Positions 23,967 through 33,481 are shown, counted from the stretch's first letter. The stretch is DNA of 64,000 nt from CAWCUK01 sp963798775 (GCA_963798775.1 CAWCUK010000001.1:1488001-1552000), one strand, 5' to 3'. The notes: a model not told the origin generated them from the sequence alone. A program made the numbers and translations.

Positions 23967-24929
23967 GTGAACTATAAAAAATTAGGAAAAAACGGCCCGG
24001 AAATTTCAACTATAGGATTCGGAGCTTGGGCAATAGGCGGAAAAGATTGGGGAAAAACTGATGACGAAATTTCAAAAAAAGCAATACATGCCGCGTTAGA
24101 TAAAGGAGTAAATTTTATTGATACCGCGGATGTTTACGGTTACGGCCATTCTGAAGATCTGATTGCACAAGTTTTAAAAGAGCGCGGAGGTAAGAAAGAT
24201 GTAATAATAGCAACAAAAGCCGGAAGCGATTTTTATCAGCAGGAAGAAAAAGATGAAGAAGGGAAACATATTCCGCGAAGAAATTATAAAAAAGATTACT
24301 TAATTTTCGCCGCCGAACAAAGTCTTAACCGACTTAAAGTTGATTGTCTCGATGTACTTCAATTGCATAGCCCTTCCACCGATTTACTGGAAAATGATGA
24401 GCCTTGGGAAGCATTGGAAACTTTAAAACAGCAAGGTAAAATTAAACAAGCAGGTTTAAGTATTTTATCATTCAAAGAAACTGAGCAGGCTTTTCTATTA
24501 GATAAACATAAAGACATTCTGGATTGCATTCAGGTAAGGTATAATATTCTAGAACGGGAAGCCGAAAAAGTTTTATTTCCAAAAGCACTGGAATACGGAA
24601 TTGGAGTAATTGTTAGAATTCCGCTTCTGTTTGGCCTGCTTACAGGCAAGTTTAACAGGCAAAGTAAATTTGATGAAGGTGATCATCGAAGAATGAATCT
24701 TTCCCCCGAAAAATTAGATAAACATTTAACTCAAATTGAAAAAATGGAACCATTCTATGTAAAATATCCGCAGTTTACAATGGCGCAGTTAAATTTAAGA
24801 TTTTGTATTTCTCATCCCGCGTGTACAACCGCAATACCGGGTGCTAAAACACCAAAACAGGTTGATGAGAATGTTGAAGCTTCGGAACTTGATTTTATTA
24901 AATATGAAGAATTTCCCGGAATAGGATGA
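23967..24929 (+). CDS. aldo/keto reductase
   Basis: A 320-residue NAD(P)H-dependent oxidoreductase with the TIM-barrel pattern. It has GFGAWAIGGKDWG near the N-terminus and the catalytic Asp/Tyr in FIDTADVYGYGHSE. The catalytic lysine is in IIATKAGSDF and the catalytic His in LDVLQLHSP. The cofactor segment is TTAIPGAKTPKQVDENVEAS. All four tetrad residues are present. It reduces aldehydes or ketones in the cytoplasm; the substrate is not predictable. It is a single gene with an AAAAGGGAGAAGC ribosome site. Confidence 0.92.
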   Translation: MNYKKLGKNGPEISTIGFGAWAIGGKDWGKTDDEISKKAIHAALDKGVNFIDTADVYGYGHSEDLIAQVLKERGGKKDVIIATKAGSDFYQQEEKDEEGKHIPRRNYKKDYLIFAAEQSLNRLKVDCLDVLQLHSPSTDLLENDEPWEALETLKQQGKIKQAGLSILSFKETEQAFLLDKHKDILDCIQVRYNILEREAEKVLFPKALEYGIGVIVRIPLLFGLLTGKFNRQSKFDEGDHRRMNLSPEKLDKHLTQIEKMEPFYVKYPQFTMAQLNLRFCISHPACTTAIPGAKTPKQVDENVEASELDFIKYEEFPGIG

Positions 24930-25030
24930 ATTTCTCATTAAAAAAGGAAATCTTTTTTAAAATATTTTTTTTGAATTATTTTATTATTTAAAATTCATAA
25001 AGCAAATATTACCGTCAAGGAAAACTAAAA

Positions 25031-26917
25031 ATGAATAAAGCGAAAATTGTAAAAACTATTCTGATACTATTCCTTCTCATTTCATGTGGCTTTGCTCCAT
25101 TAGCGGCGCAAAATGAGGATTCAGTTTACGTGGCCGGTCATTTTGATAAGTCTGAATATCAGATATCGATGCGGGACGGAGTTAAACTTTTTACAATTGT
25201 TTATTCACCGAAAGATCATTCGCAAAAATACCCGATGTTGTTTATGAGAACTCCATACAGCATTGGGCCATACGGTAAAGACAAATTCAGAGATCAACTT
25301 GGTCCTTCTAAAATATTTACGCGTGAAAAATATATATACGTTTACCAAGATGTACGCGGCAAATTTATGTCGGGCGGAATTTATGAAGATGTTCGTCCGT
25401 TTATCCCTAATAAAAAAAATAATAAAGATATAGATGAGAGTAGCGATGTTTACGATACAATCGATTGGTTGATAAAAAACATTGAGAACAATAATGGTAA
25501 GGTGGGAATGTATGGTATCTCTTATCCCGGATTTTACGCCGCAATGGGAGCAATAAACGCACATCCGGCTTTAGCTGCCGTATCACCGCAAGCCCCTATT
25601 GCCGATTGGTTTATTGATGACGATTTTCATCATCACGGTGCATTCTGGCTTCCTCATGCTTTTAGATTTTATTCAGTTTTCGGAATTCCACGGCCGGAGC
25701 CGATAAACGAATGGCCGAAACCGGTTTTTTCTCCTTCAACTGCCGATGGTTATAAGTTTTTTCTTGAAATGGGTTCATTCGAAAATACTACTACAAAATA
25801 TTATAAACATCAAATTCCTTTTTGGGATACTCTGATGGCGCACCCAAATTATGATGAATTCTGGCAGACGAGAAATACACTTCCTCATTTTAAAGATATC
25901 AAACCCGCGGTTCTTACGGTTGGCGGCTGGTTTGACGCGGAAGATCTTTTCGGTGCTTTAAATACTTATAAATCAATTGAAGCAAAAAATCCCAACGCAG
26001 AAAATATGCTGGTAATGGGCCCTTGGTTCCATGGCGGCTGGGAAAGATCTGAAGGAAATAAATTAGGTAATATTCGCTTCGGTAGTAAGACAAGTGAATT
26101 TTATCAGAATAATATTGAACTTCCTTTTTTCAACTTTTATTTAAAAGGAGAAGGAAATCTTAATCTTCCCGATGCGTATGTTTTTGAAACCGGTTCAAAT
26201 GAATGGAAGAAATATTCCGAATGGCCGCCGAAAAATGTAAATGATGATGAAATATTTTTACAGCCTGACGGAAAACTTTCATTCGATAAATTAAATAATA
26301 CCGGTGAATCGTTTGATGAGTATTTGAGCGATCCTTTCAAACCGGTTCCATACACGCAAACTACAACATACGGAATGATTAGAGAATATATGGTAGAGGA
26401 TCAGCGGTTTGCTTCTACGCGGCCCGATGTTGTTGTTTATGAAACTGATGAACTTAAAGAAAACATAACTGTCGCCGGTCCTATAATTGCCGATTTATAT
26501 GTTTCAACTAGCGGAACTGATGCTGATTGGGTTGTAAAACTAATTGATGTTTATCCGGATTCCGCTAAAGATAATGAGCCGAATCCTTGTAATATAAAAA
26601 TGGGCGGATTTGAAATGATGGTGCGCGGAGATGTAATGCGCGGAAAGTTCCGCGATAGTTATAAAAAACCGGAACCTTTTGTCCCGAATAAAATTACTAA
26701 TGTAAATTTTACGCTCCCGGATATAAATCATACTTTTTTAAAGGGACATAAAATTATGGTACAGGTTCAAAGCAGCTGGTTTCCTTTAGTTGATAGAAAT
26801 CCGCAGAAGTTTGTAAATATTTATCATGCTAAAGAAAATGATTTTCAAAAGGCAACGCAAAGAATTTATCATTCCGAAAAATATCCTTCGGGATTAAAAA
26901 TAAAAATTCTTAAATAA
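25031..26917 (+). CDS. exported CocE/NonD-type hydrolase (X-Pro dipeptidyl-peptidase fold)
   Basis: A 628-residue alpha/beta hydrolase with a signal peptide. The N-terminus could be cleaved after LAAQ, or lipidated at the Cys in LLISC. The catalytic serine is Ser164 in GMYGISYPGF. The early MRDGVKLFTIVYSP, YVYQDVRGKFMSGG and later GPWFHGGWERSEGN are CocE/NonD signatures. The C-terminal third is the jelly-roll lid domain ending in LKGHKIMVQVQSSWFPLVDRNPQ. These enzymes cleave acyl esters or amides, including glutaryl-type substrates; the true substrate is open. It is 15 bp from the YhcH-like gene. Confidence 0.9.
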   Translation: MNKAKIVKTILILFLLISCGFAPLAAQNEDSVYVAGHFDKSEYQISMRDGVKLFTIVYSPKDHSQKYPMLFMRTPYSIGPYGKDKFRDQLGPSKIFTREKYIYVYQDVRGKFMSGGIYEDVRPFIPNKKNNKDIDESSDVYDTIDWLIKNIENNNGKVGMYGISYPGFYAAMGAINAHPALAAVSPQAPIADWFIDDDFHHHGAFWLPHAFRFYSVFGIPRPEPINEWPKPVFSPSTADGYKFFLEMGSFENTTTKYYKHQIPFWDTLMAHPNYDEFWQTRNTLPHFKDIKPAVLTVGGWFDAEDLFGALNTYKSIEAKNPNAENMLVMGPWFHGGWERSEGNKLGNIRFGSKTSEFYQNNIELPFFNFYLKGEGNLNLPDAYVFETGSNEWKKYSEWPPKNVNDDEIFLQPDGKLSFDKLNNTGESFDEYLSDPFKPVPYTQTTTYGMIREYMVEDQRFASTRPDVVVYETDELKENITVAGPIIADLYVSTSGTDADWVVKLIDVYPDSAKDNEPNPCNIKMGGFEMMVRGDVMRGKFRDSYKKPEPFVPNKITNVNFTLPDINHTFLKGHKIMVQVQSSWFPLVDRNPQKFVNIYHAKENDFQKATQRIYHSEKYPSGLKIKILK

Positions 26918-26931
26918 ACTGAAGGCAAGTT

Positions 26932-27381
26932 ATGATTATTGATCAAATAGAAAACGCGGAAGTTTATTTTAAGATAAATAAAAGAATAAAGACTGCGCTA
27001 GCGTATTTAAAGCAAAATGATTTTACTAATACTGAAAACGGAAAATATGAAATTGAGGGCGAAGATATTTTCTCGATAGTTAGCGAATACAAAACAAAAA
27101 AAATTGAAGAGGCGGTTTGGGAAGCACATAAAAAATATATTGACGTGCAATTTATTTTTAGTGGAAATGAAAAAATAGGCAGAGCAAATATAAGTGAAAT
27201 GACTTTATTTAAAACTTATGATGAAGCTAACGACTTTGCGCTTTTTACCGGTAAAGGCGATTTTTACACTGCAAATCCGAAAACTTTTTTAATACTTTTT
27301 CCGCATGATGTTCATATGCCCGGTGTTGCAATAGAACCATCTCAACCTGTGAAAAAAGTAGTTGTAAAAGTAAAACTTTAA
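26932..27381 (+). CDS. YhcH/YjgK/YiaL family cupin protein
   Basis: A 149-residue double-stranded beta-helix protein of the DUF386 family. The signature EAVWEAHKKYIDVQFIFSGNEKIG and the closing FLILFPHDVHMPGVAIEP contain the metal-binding histidines. Characterised relatives act in sialic acid or other sugar catabolism, for example as anomerases, and many are of unknown role. It follows the CocE-type hydrolase by 15 bp and is probably cotranscribed, with a GAAGGCAAG ribosome site. Confidence 0.85.
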   Translation: MIIDQIENAEVYFKINKRIKTALAYLKQNDFTNTENGKYEIEGEDIFSIVSEYKTKKIEEAVWEAHKKYIDVQFIFSGNEKIGRANISEMTLFKTYDEANDFALFTGKGDFYTANPKTFLILFPHDVHMPGVAIEPSQPVKKVVVKVKL

Positions 27382-27393
27382 AAAAGATATTTA

Positions 27394-27765
27394 TTAAAAA
27401 GCTTCAACCTTATTTGAGGAAAATTCTTCGGAATCAATAAGCAAAGAAGGTAAAGGGTTGTTCAAAGTCTGATCCAAATCTATCCCGTGAAATTCTTTAA
27501 CTTTACTTACAAACCAGCGGGTAAAAATGTCATTCCCCTTCCCCAGTTCACCGAAAGCATTTTGAGGGTCTTCCCCCTCTAAGGTTATAATTGCCAAATC
27601 TCCTCTGGGAGTTTCCTGAAGAAAAACTCTTTCTCGGATTTTTAGCCTCATTCTGGAATCCGCAAACTCTTTATGACGTTTGGTTTTTAATTCTTCGGTA
27701 AAATCAAGCCATTCTTCTTTTTTCCCGGGAAGAATGGGTATTGCAACGGCAAATAATTGTTGCAT
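27394..27765 (-). CDS. small alpha/beta protein, function unknown
   Basis: A 123-residue cytoplasmic protein (QQLFAVAIPILPGKKEEWLDFTEELKTKRHKEFADSRMRLKIRERVFLQ, then GDLAIITLEGEDPQNAF). The strand-helix-strand layout with Pro-Gly-Lys before the helix resembles ferredoxin-like DUF6176 or ABM-type dimeric barrels; the assignment is tentative. I choose the start at 27765, preceded by GAGGTG, over the ATG ten codons upstream. It is convergent with the YhcH gene and alone on its strand. Confidence 0.55.
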   Translation of the reverse strand: MQQLFAVAIPILPGKKEEWLDFTEELKTKRHKEFADSRMRLKIRERVFLQETPRGDLAIITLEGEDPQNAFGELGKGNDIFTRWFVSKVKEFHGIDLDQTLNNPLPSLLIDSEEFSSNKVEAF

Positions 27766-27893
27766 AAGCACCTCGTTTTTTAATACATTTAACAAAAATA
27801 AGATCAGAGGAATTTGTGAAGAATAAAAGTAGATTTAATAAGATATTAAAAACTTAAAAAATTATGGAAGCTGAATCAATGGCTTATTTTTTG

Positions 27894-28556
27894 CTAGTGA
27901 TCTATCTTTTTTTCAGAAGGATTTTTCAAGCCATTTTTAAGTTTTGAAATTGTTTTAATTATACGTTCTTCCCGGGTTTTTTCTCTTTTGGCGGTTATTA
28001 ACCAAACAACGTATTCTTTTTTATTTGTGAATGAAAGACTTTCGAAAAACTCACCGGCTGACGCGTTTTTAATTAATTCCTTCTGAAGATCAATCGGGGG
28101 AGTAACAATTCGATTTTTCAAATCAATATGTTTAGATAATAATTCAGCATCTACCGCTGATTTCTTCTGAGGCTTTTCCCCTTTCCTAGCACCAAAAGCC
28201 GACCATGTTCCGTCGATGGAAATTAAAGATATTCCCCTCAAACTGTATTTATTGATAAATTCCCAAGTATTATCGCGAGAAAGATCCGTTTCCATTTTTG
28301 AACTTTTCTTCGGATACGTAATCCATAAAGTCCCGTTTTCTTTCAAATAATTTTTTAAAGTAGGTATATTCTTTTTAAGTTCTGCGCTGTTTTTAATAAA
28401 CAATTGAATAAAATCGAAAGTACCGGATAAATTTATTTCCCGTTGAACACCTTCCGGAAGTGATCCCATATATTCCAAATATCCTTCGGGAGGATTTAAT
28501 ATTATTACGCGCTGTCCGCTTTTTATTTTAAATTTTTGGCTTAATAAAGAATCCAT
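27894..28556 (-). CDS. DUF3052-like protein with C-terminal YdeI/OmpD-associated domain
   Basis: A 220-residue two-part protein. Residues 1-120 match the DUF3052 pattern: VIILNPPEGYLEYMGSLPEG, FDFIQLFIKNSAELKK, LWITYPKKSSKMETDLSRDNTWEF and LISIDGTWSAFGARKG. Residues ~130-210 match the YdeI/OmpD-associated domain: PPIDLQKELIKNASAGEFFESLSFTNKKEYVVWLITAKREKTREERIIKTISKLKNG. Both families are without firm function. The fusion is seen in other Bacteroidota. It stands alone on the minus strand. Confidence 0.75.
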   Translation of the reverse strand: MDSLLSQKFKIKSGQRVIILNPPEGYLEYMGSLPEGVQREINLSGTFDFIQLFIKNSAELKKNIPTLKNYLKENGTLWITYPKKSSKMETDLSRDNTWEFINKYSLRGISLISIDGTWSAFGARKGEKPQKKSAVDAELLSKHIDLKNRIVTPPIDLQKELIKNASAGEFFESLSFTNKKEYVVWLITAKREKTREERIIKTISKLKNGLKNPSEKKIDH

Positions 28557-28747
28557 TCTGAACTCCTTATGTTTTTCAAAAAAAAATAATTATTTAAAGG
28601 AAATCAGTCAATCCCGAAAATAATTTGAAATAAAAGAGATTTTTAAGAAAAAACTCTTTATAATTTTAAAAGTTATCACTAATTAGAAAGATCAAAAATT
28701 ATAAAGTTAAAGTAACAAAATCCAATAACATAAAGGAAGGGAGATAA

Positions 28748-30229
28748 TTGCTTAAACGGATATTTAAAACAAAAAATTTTGATGCTATTCTTCATGAAGG
28801 AGAAGAGCCGGGACATCAACTTAAAAGAGCGCTTGGTGCTTTTGATGTTGTTATGCTCGGTATCGGCGCAATAATAGGTGCCGGAATATTTGCTACAATC
28901 GGAACTGCCGCCGCAGGCGATTTAGCAAGGCCAGGCGCGGGACCTGCTCTTATTGTGTCATTTGTTTTAACCGGTATTGCCTGCGGATTTGCCGCTTTAT
29001 GTTATGCCGAATTTGCCGCCATGGTTCCTATTTCCGGAAGTGCCTACACTTATTCCTATGGAACTCTAGGCGAAATTATTGCATGGATAATCGGATGGGA
29101 TTTAATAATAGAATATGCCGTCGGTAATGTTGCGGTAGCAATTAGCTGGGCTAATTATTTTAAAACTTTTGTTGCCGGATTTGGAATTTTTATACCAGAT
29201 TGGCTTTCCACCGACTATAGAACGGCCGCTAAAATTCCCGGATTATTTGAAAATGCGCCGCATATTTTTGGAGTTCCGGTTGTGCTTAATGTACCGGCCG
29301 CTGGAATTGTTGCTTTAATAACCATTGTGCTTATTCTTGGAATTAGAGAAAGTTCAAGAATGAATGCAGGTATGGTGATAATAAAATTACTTATTCTCGG
29401 TTTTTTTGTCTTTATCGGGTGGCAATACGTTAAACCGGAAAACTGGACACCGTTCGCTCCGAATGGTTGGTCCGGAATACAAGCCGGAGCCGCTGTTGTA
29501 TTTTTCGCTTACATTGGTTTTGATGCTGTATCTACAGTAGCTGAGGAGGTGCGGAATCCTAAACGGGATCTTCCAATCGGAATTATCGGTTCATTAATTA
29601 TTTGTACAATAATTTATATTCTGGTTGCGGCGGTTTTTACAGGCATTATTCCTTATCATGATCTAGTTGCGACTTTGGCTACTCAGCAGGCCGAACCGCT
29701 TACTCTCGCAATTCAATATGCAAATATAGAGAAATGGGGAAATCTGTTTGTAGGAATAATTGCGTTTGGATCTATAGTTGCTCATACCGCGGTTTTGCTT
29801 GTTTTTCAGCTCGGCCAGCCGCGTATTTTCTTTTCTATGGCAAGAGACGGCCTACTGCCTAAAAGTTTTGCAAAAGTTCACCCGAAGTATCAAACTCCTT
29901 ATGTTACTACAATTCTTACCGGAGTTGCGGTAGGAGTTACATCAATGTTTACTTCAATTGATGAAATGGTGGATTTAACAAATATCGGAACCCTTTTTGC
30001 TTTTATGCTGGTTTGCGCCGGAATTATTATTCTACGTAAACGTGAGCCGGAAAGGCCGAGAGCTTTTAAAACACCCTGGGTTCCGGTAATTCCTCTTATG
30101 GGAATTTTTTCGTGCCTTTATCTTGCTACAGGCCTTCCCTGGATTACCTGGCTGCGTTTTGGTTTATGGCTGATTATCGGTATGGCTGTTTACTTTTCTT
30201 ACGGATATAAACATAGTAAGTTAAGGTAA
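28748..30229 (+). CDS. APC-family amino acid permease
   Basis: A 493-residue inner-membrane transporter with about 12 membrane segments. The unwound helix-1 motif GAIIGAGIFATIGTAAAG and the helix-3 SGSAYTYSYGTLGEIIAWIIGWDLIIEYAVG, together with the FFAYIGFDAVSTVAEEVRNPKRDLPIGI segment of helix 6, are hallmarks of cationic-type amino acid transporters (CAT/YfnA group). It imports amino acids by proton or exchange coupling. The start is TTG with the strong ribosome site AAGGAAGGGAG. A terminator lies at 30247-30273. Confidence 0.94.
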   Translation: MLKRIFKTKNFDAILHEGEEPGHQLKRALGAFDVVMLGIGAIIGAGIFATIGTAAAGDLARPGAGPALIVSFVLTGIACGFAALCYAEFAAMVPISGSAYTYSYGTLGEIIAWIIGWDLIIEYAVGNVAVAISWANYFKTFVAGFGIFIPDWLSTDYRTAAKIPGLFENAPHIFGVPVVLNVPAAGIVALITIVLILGIRESSRMNAGMVIIKLLILGFFVFIGWQYVKPENWTPFAPNGWSGIQAGAAVVFFAYIGFDAVSTVAEEVRNPKRDLPIGIIGSLIICTIIYILVAAVFTGIIPYHDLVATLATQQAEPLTLAIQYANIEKWGNLFVGIIAFGSIVAHTAVLLVFQLGQPRIFFSMARDGLLPKSFAKVHPKYQTPYVTTILTGVAVGVTSMFTSIDEMVDLTNIGTLFAFMLVCAGIIILRKREPERPRAFKTPWVPVIPLMGIFSCLYLATGLPWITWLRFGLWLIIGMAVYFSYGYKHSKLR

Positions 30230-30246
30230 TAGGAAAATAATTTATG

Positions 30247-30273
30247 GCTGCAGGAATATTTCTGCAGCTTTTT
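30247..30273 (+). terminator. rho-independent terminator after the permease
   Basis: GCTGCAG (30247-30253) pairs with CTGCAGC (30262-30268), the loop can add A-T pairs, and TTTTTA follows. Confidence 0.85.
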
Positions 30274-30418
30274 ATGTTATTATACGTCTCTTTATTCCCG
30301 CATTTTCTTCCGCTAAACTCTTGTGATAATTAACATTTATACCATCTTAAAATTTCCGTAATTAGAAAAAGAATAAATTTTTAATAAGACGCTTCCGGTA
30401 TTAAAAGGAGGAGAAATT

Positions 30419-31045
30419 ATGGCCGAAATTAAAATTGAACGAAGAAACCGGCCGGTGTGGCCATGGATTTTAGGTATTATTTTAATCGCGATTATTATTT
30501 GGTTTTTGCTTACATATTTTAATAATGAACCTTATAATTCAGAAACCGGGTCCGTTGATACTACTACAACTTTAAGATATGATGTTCAACCGGTGCCGCA
30601 GGATAGTTTAGCAGCAAAACCAGTAATGGATTTTGTGAATTTTGCTAGAGCCGATTCAAACCAAGAAGCCGAAAATATACAAAGTTATTCCGCCGAAGGC
30701 ATAAGACTTTTAACAAACGCGCTTACATCAATAGTAAACAGAAACGACAGCACAAATACAAATATCGTTTCGCTTCGCGATTCGCTGCAGAAAAACGCTG
30801 CCAAAGTTCAAGAAGGAAAAGCTACTTCGGCAGATTTTAAAAATTCAATAAATAACGCATCCGATTTAATGGCGGCAATTCAAAAAGAAAATTATCCAAA
30901 TTTGAAACAACAGGCGGAACGAGTAAAAATGGCTTCCGATGCGATTATTCCCAACAAACCAATTACAGACCAAAAAAGTGAAATTAAAGATTATTTTAGT
31001 CGCTCGGCCGAGATGCTGCAGGCAATAACACCGACAACGTATTAA
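30419..31045 (+). CDS. single-span membrane protein, function unknown
   Basis: A 208-residue protein with a charged N-terminus, one membrane segment (PWILGIILIAIIIWFLLTYF, residues ~14-33) and a ~170-residue helical domain rich in Gln, Asn and Ser predicted to lie outside the cytoplasm. Helical repeats such as TNIVSLRDSLQKNAAKVQEGKA suggest a coiled bundle. No family is recognised. The ribosome site AAAAGGAGGAG is among the strongest in the window. It is followed after 36 bp by a PRC-barrel gene, and the pair may belong to a general stress set. Confidence 0.6.
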   Translation: MAEIKIERRNRPVWPWILGIILIAIIIWFLLTYFNNEPYNSETGSVDTTTTLRYDVQPVPQDSLAAKPVMDFVNFARADSNQEAENIQSYSAEGIRLLTNALTSIVNRNDSTNTNIVSLRDSLQKNAAKVQEGKATSADFKNSINNASDLMAAIQKENYPNLKQQAERVKMASDAIIPNKPITDQKSEIKDYFSRSAEMLQAITPTTY

Positions 31046-31081
31046 TAGGAATTGAAATAAGAGCAAAAAAGAGGAGTTAAA

Positions 31082-31543
31082 ATGAGCACAGAAAATATAG
31101 AACCGACAGGCAATTTACGCAGGTTAAGCGAACTTACAGATTTTAAGGTTTCATCCGGAGATCCTGATGTAAGAGGCTGGAGAGTTATAAGCGCAGACGG
31201 GGTAAAATTTGGAAAGGTAGATGAACTTATTGTTGATATGGATGAAATGAAAGTTAGATATGTAGACGTTGATGTTGATCCGGAAGTTGGCGGAACTACA
31301 AAAGATCATCATATTTTAGTCCCGATTGGCGTAGCGTCTATCGATGAAAAAGAGGATAAAGTTTATATCAGAACAATAGAAACCGTTACTTTATTAAAGG
31401 CGCCGGCGTATGAAGGAATTCTTTCGAAGGAGTATGAAAATTCATTACGCCAATCATATTTACCGGATGTTACTGATGAGGAATATTATAATTCAGAACA
31501 TTTTGATGAAAATAAGTTTTACGGCCCGAGAAGAAGAAGATAA
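31082..31543 (+). CDS. PRC-barrel domain protein
   Basis: A 153-residue protein with one PRC-barrel (~25-105): DPDVRGWRVISADGVKFGKVDELIVDMDEMKVRYVDVDVDP, then HHILVPIGVASIDEKEDKVYI. The C-terminal tail is acidic and then ends in RRRR. Stand-alone PRC-barrel proteins of this kind are common in stress-tolerant bacteria next to YtxH and CsbD-type genes, but their role is unclear. The ribosome site is AGAGGAG. Confidence 0.85.
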   Translation: MSTENIEPTGNLRRLSELTDFKVSSGDPDVRGWRVISADGVKFGKVDELIVDMDEMKVRYVDVDVDPEVGGTTKDHHILVPIGVASIDEKEDKVYIRTIETVTLLKAPAYEGILSKEYENSLRQSYLPDVTDEEYYNSEHFDENKFYGPRRRR

Positions 31544-31566
31544 AGTAGGGAAATTTAAAGAATAAA

Positions 31567-31593
31567 AAGCCGCCTCATATTTTGAAGCGGCTT
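31567..31593. terminator. hairpin between convergent PRC-barrel and YtxH genes
   Basis: AAGCCGC (31567-31573) pairs with GCGGCTT (31587-31593). The T-run follows on the minus strand, so it best ends leftward transcripts, but it lies only 23 bp after the PRC-barrel stop. The 31544-31838 gap otherwise holds only this and the hairpin at 31772-31812; I see no gene in it. Confidence 0.6.
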
Positions 31594-31771
31594 AAAAATA
31601 AGAAAATCTATTTTTGCTATGGAAATATATCTCTTAAAATATATGAGATATAAAATCTTGAACTTTTTCTCCGAAAACATTCATTTTAACTTATATATAG
31701 GCGTTCTCACACAACTTATTTTTAATACTTTACAACGTCAAACAATTTTTAATTCCAGCCTTTAAAATAAA

Positions 31772-31812
31772 AAAGCTGTTCTAAATTTATTCATAAATTC
31801 CGGAACAGCTTT
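31772..31812 (-). terminator. terminator of the YtxH gene
   Basis: AAAGCTGTTC (31772-31781) pairs with GAACAGCTTT (31803-31812), with inner AATTTAT/ATAAATT pairing. T-rich sequence follows on the minus strand. It lies 27 bp after the YtxH stop. Confidence 0.8.
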
Positions 31813-31838
31813 GTTATATAAACAAAATTTTCCCTTAA

Positions 31839-32279
31839 TTAATTTCTTCTTCCCATCCCGAGGTTTTTTGGAAGAGTTTCATTTTCGTATTGAGTAAAGT
31901 CCCGGTTTTCTGAGGGTGCTGTAGAGTAGCCGTTATTCGGTTTTCCTTTATAGCTGTTAATGCTTGCATTTAAAGCTGATTTTAATCCGTTTATTTCTCG
32001 TTCTATTTTGCTTAAAGAGTTTTGATAAGTTCCGGATGTATAACTTCGTGCTTTAGTTAAAATATTTTCAGCGCGCTTTAAAATTCCATCCGATTTATTT
32101 TTAGCATCCGAAATAACTTTATTTTTAAGAATAGCGGTTTTGTGTGAATATTCGTCTATTCCATTTTTAACATCTTTTCTTAATTCTTTACCTGTTTTAG
32201 GCGCAAATAATAATGCTAATGCTCCGCCGACAGCGCCGCTGATTAATATAGCTGATAAACTTAATTTTTTCCTTGCCAT
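31839..32279 (-). CDS. YtxH-domain (gas-vesicle-protein-like) protein
   Basis: A 146-residue protein with a hydrophobic N-terminal segment LSAILISGAVGGALALLFAPKTGKELRKDVKNGI, the defining YtxH pattern (membrane helix ending in APKTGKELR). A long amphipathic coiled region follows to about residue 115 and then a disordered tail. YtxH proteins are induced by general stress in Bacillus; the mechanism is unknown. The ribosome site GAGAGGAT is clear. Confidence 0.85.
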   Translation of the reverse strand: MARKKLSLSAILISGAVGGALALLFAPKTGKELRKDVKNGIDEYSHKTAILKNKVISDAKNKSDGILKRAENILTKARSYTSGTYQNSLSKIEREINGLKSALNASINSYKGKPNNGYSTAPSENRDFTQYENETLPKNLGMGRRN

Positions 32280-32475
32280 AATATCCTCTCGAATTTTTTT
32301 ATTTGAACCATTTATACAATAATACTATTAATATAGTTAATCAAGATTAATTGCGGTGATTCTTAAGCTTAAGGATTTTAAATCACAAAAAGATTTTTAT
32401 TTTCATTGAAATCATTAAAGAGAAGAGTTATGTTGTTGAAGTAAACTAAGTAAAAATTTTTGGGGAGAATTGAAG

Positions 32476-32928
32476 ATGGCTTCAATTAAAAATATTGAAG
32501 AATTTGTCGGGCAAAAAAAATTTGCTGTTGTAGGAGTTTCATCGTCGGGAAAGAAATTTGGAAATACTGTTTTTAAAGAATTTAAACAAGTAGGACTAAA
32601 TGCTGTTCCCGTCAATAAAAACGCTTCAGAAATAAACGGCGAAAAATGTTATTCATCCCTTTCAGAGCTTCATGATAAAATAGATGCCGCTGTATTAGTA
32701 ATTCCTCCGCACGAAGCGCAAAAAGTAGTTAAAGAGGCAAAGGCCGCCGGGATTAAAAATATTTGGTTCCAGCGCGGTTCAGAATCACCGGAAGCTTTAA
32801 CTTTCTGCAGTACAAACAATATTAATTTTATTTCCGGGGAATGCGTTCTAATGTTTATAAATAGTCCCGGGTTTCCGCATAAATTCCATGGATGGATAAA
32901 TAAACTTTTAGGAAAATATCCTTCTTGA
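32476..32928 (+). CDS. CoA-binding domain protein (YccU type)
   Basis: A ~150-residue single-domain Rossmann protein: KKFAVVGVSSSGKKFGNTVFKEFKQVGLNAVPVNKNASEINGEKCYSSLSEL, then AAVLVIPPHEAQKVVKEAKAAGIKNIWFQRGSESPEAL and SGECVLMF. This is the CoA-binding fold of YccU-like proteins, related to the N-terminal domain of succinyl-CoA synthetase. The precise role is unknown. I take the ATG at 32476 as start, since the GGGGAGA site lies 8 nt before it and only 2 nt before the alternative TTG at 32470. Confidence 0.85.
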   Translation: MASIKNIEEFVGQKKFAVVGVSSSGKKFGNTVFKEFKQVGLNAVPVNKNASEINGEKCYSSLSELHDKIDAAVLVIPPHEAQKVVKEAKAAGIKNIWFQRGSESPEALTFCSTNNINFISGECVLMFINSPGFPHKFHGWINKLLGKYPS

Positions 32929-33043
32929 TTTTTCTTTACCCAATTTTTAGATGTTTCTAATTATTAAATAATTCAATAGATTTTTAATAAAATAATTTGT
33001 GCCTATCTCAACTTTTCGGGTGTTATATATAAAGGGAGGACTT

Positions 33044-33481
33044 ATGTACTCGCTTACTAAAATCGGTTCCTGGGCCGAACATCATCACCCCAAATGGATT
33101 GATCTTCTTCGGATCATTCTAGGAATATTTTTTATTATAAAAGGATTAGCTTTCCTAGAAAATAAGGCTGAAGTAATTGATATGATCCGGTTCAGCCAAA
33201 TAAATATGCTGGCTTATACAATCGCGCATTATGTTATTCTAGCGTATTTAATAGGGGGGGTCGCTATCGCGATAGGACTTATTACCCGATTAGCTATTCT
33301 GTTTGAACTTCCTGCCGTAATAGGAACTATAATTTTTATTGATCTTCATAAGAATTTATTTTCCTTGAATTCAGAAATCTGGTATTCAATAATGCTTCTC
33401 GTACTTTTGTTCTTTTTTATGATTTACGGAAGCGGGCAATATTCGCTGGATAATTATCTTCAAAGACATAAAGAAGCTTAA
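33044..33481 (+). CDS. DoxX-family membrane protein (paralogue 1)
   Basis: A ~145-residue protein with four membrane segments, starting HHHPKWIDLLRIILGIFFIIKGLAFLEN, and carrying the DoxX-type GVAIAIGLITRLAILFELPAVIG in the third helix region. The strong AAAGGGAGG site selects the ATG at 33044 rather than the GTG 15 codons earlier. DoxX proteins are quinone-linked or redox-associated membrane proteins of mixed function. A close paralogue lies 133 bp downstream. Confidence 0.8.
   Translation: MYSLTKIGSWAEHHHPKWIDLLRIILGIFFIIKGLAFLENKAEVIDMIRFSQINMLAYTIAHYVILAYLIGGVAIAIGLITRLAILFELPAVIGTIIFIDLHKNLFSLNSEIWYSIMLLVLLFFFMIYGSGQYSLDNYLQRHKEA

Noticed and set aside
24924..25205. Short plus- and minus-strand ORFs around the CocE-type hydrolase
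   Set aside because: Basic, low-complexity translations of A/T-rich sequence; no conservation pattern visible.
32470..32475. TTG at 32470 as start of the CoA-binding protein
   Set aside because: The GGGGAGA ribosome site would lie only 2 nt before it; the ATG at 32476 has normal spacing.
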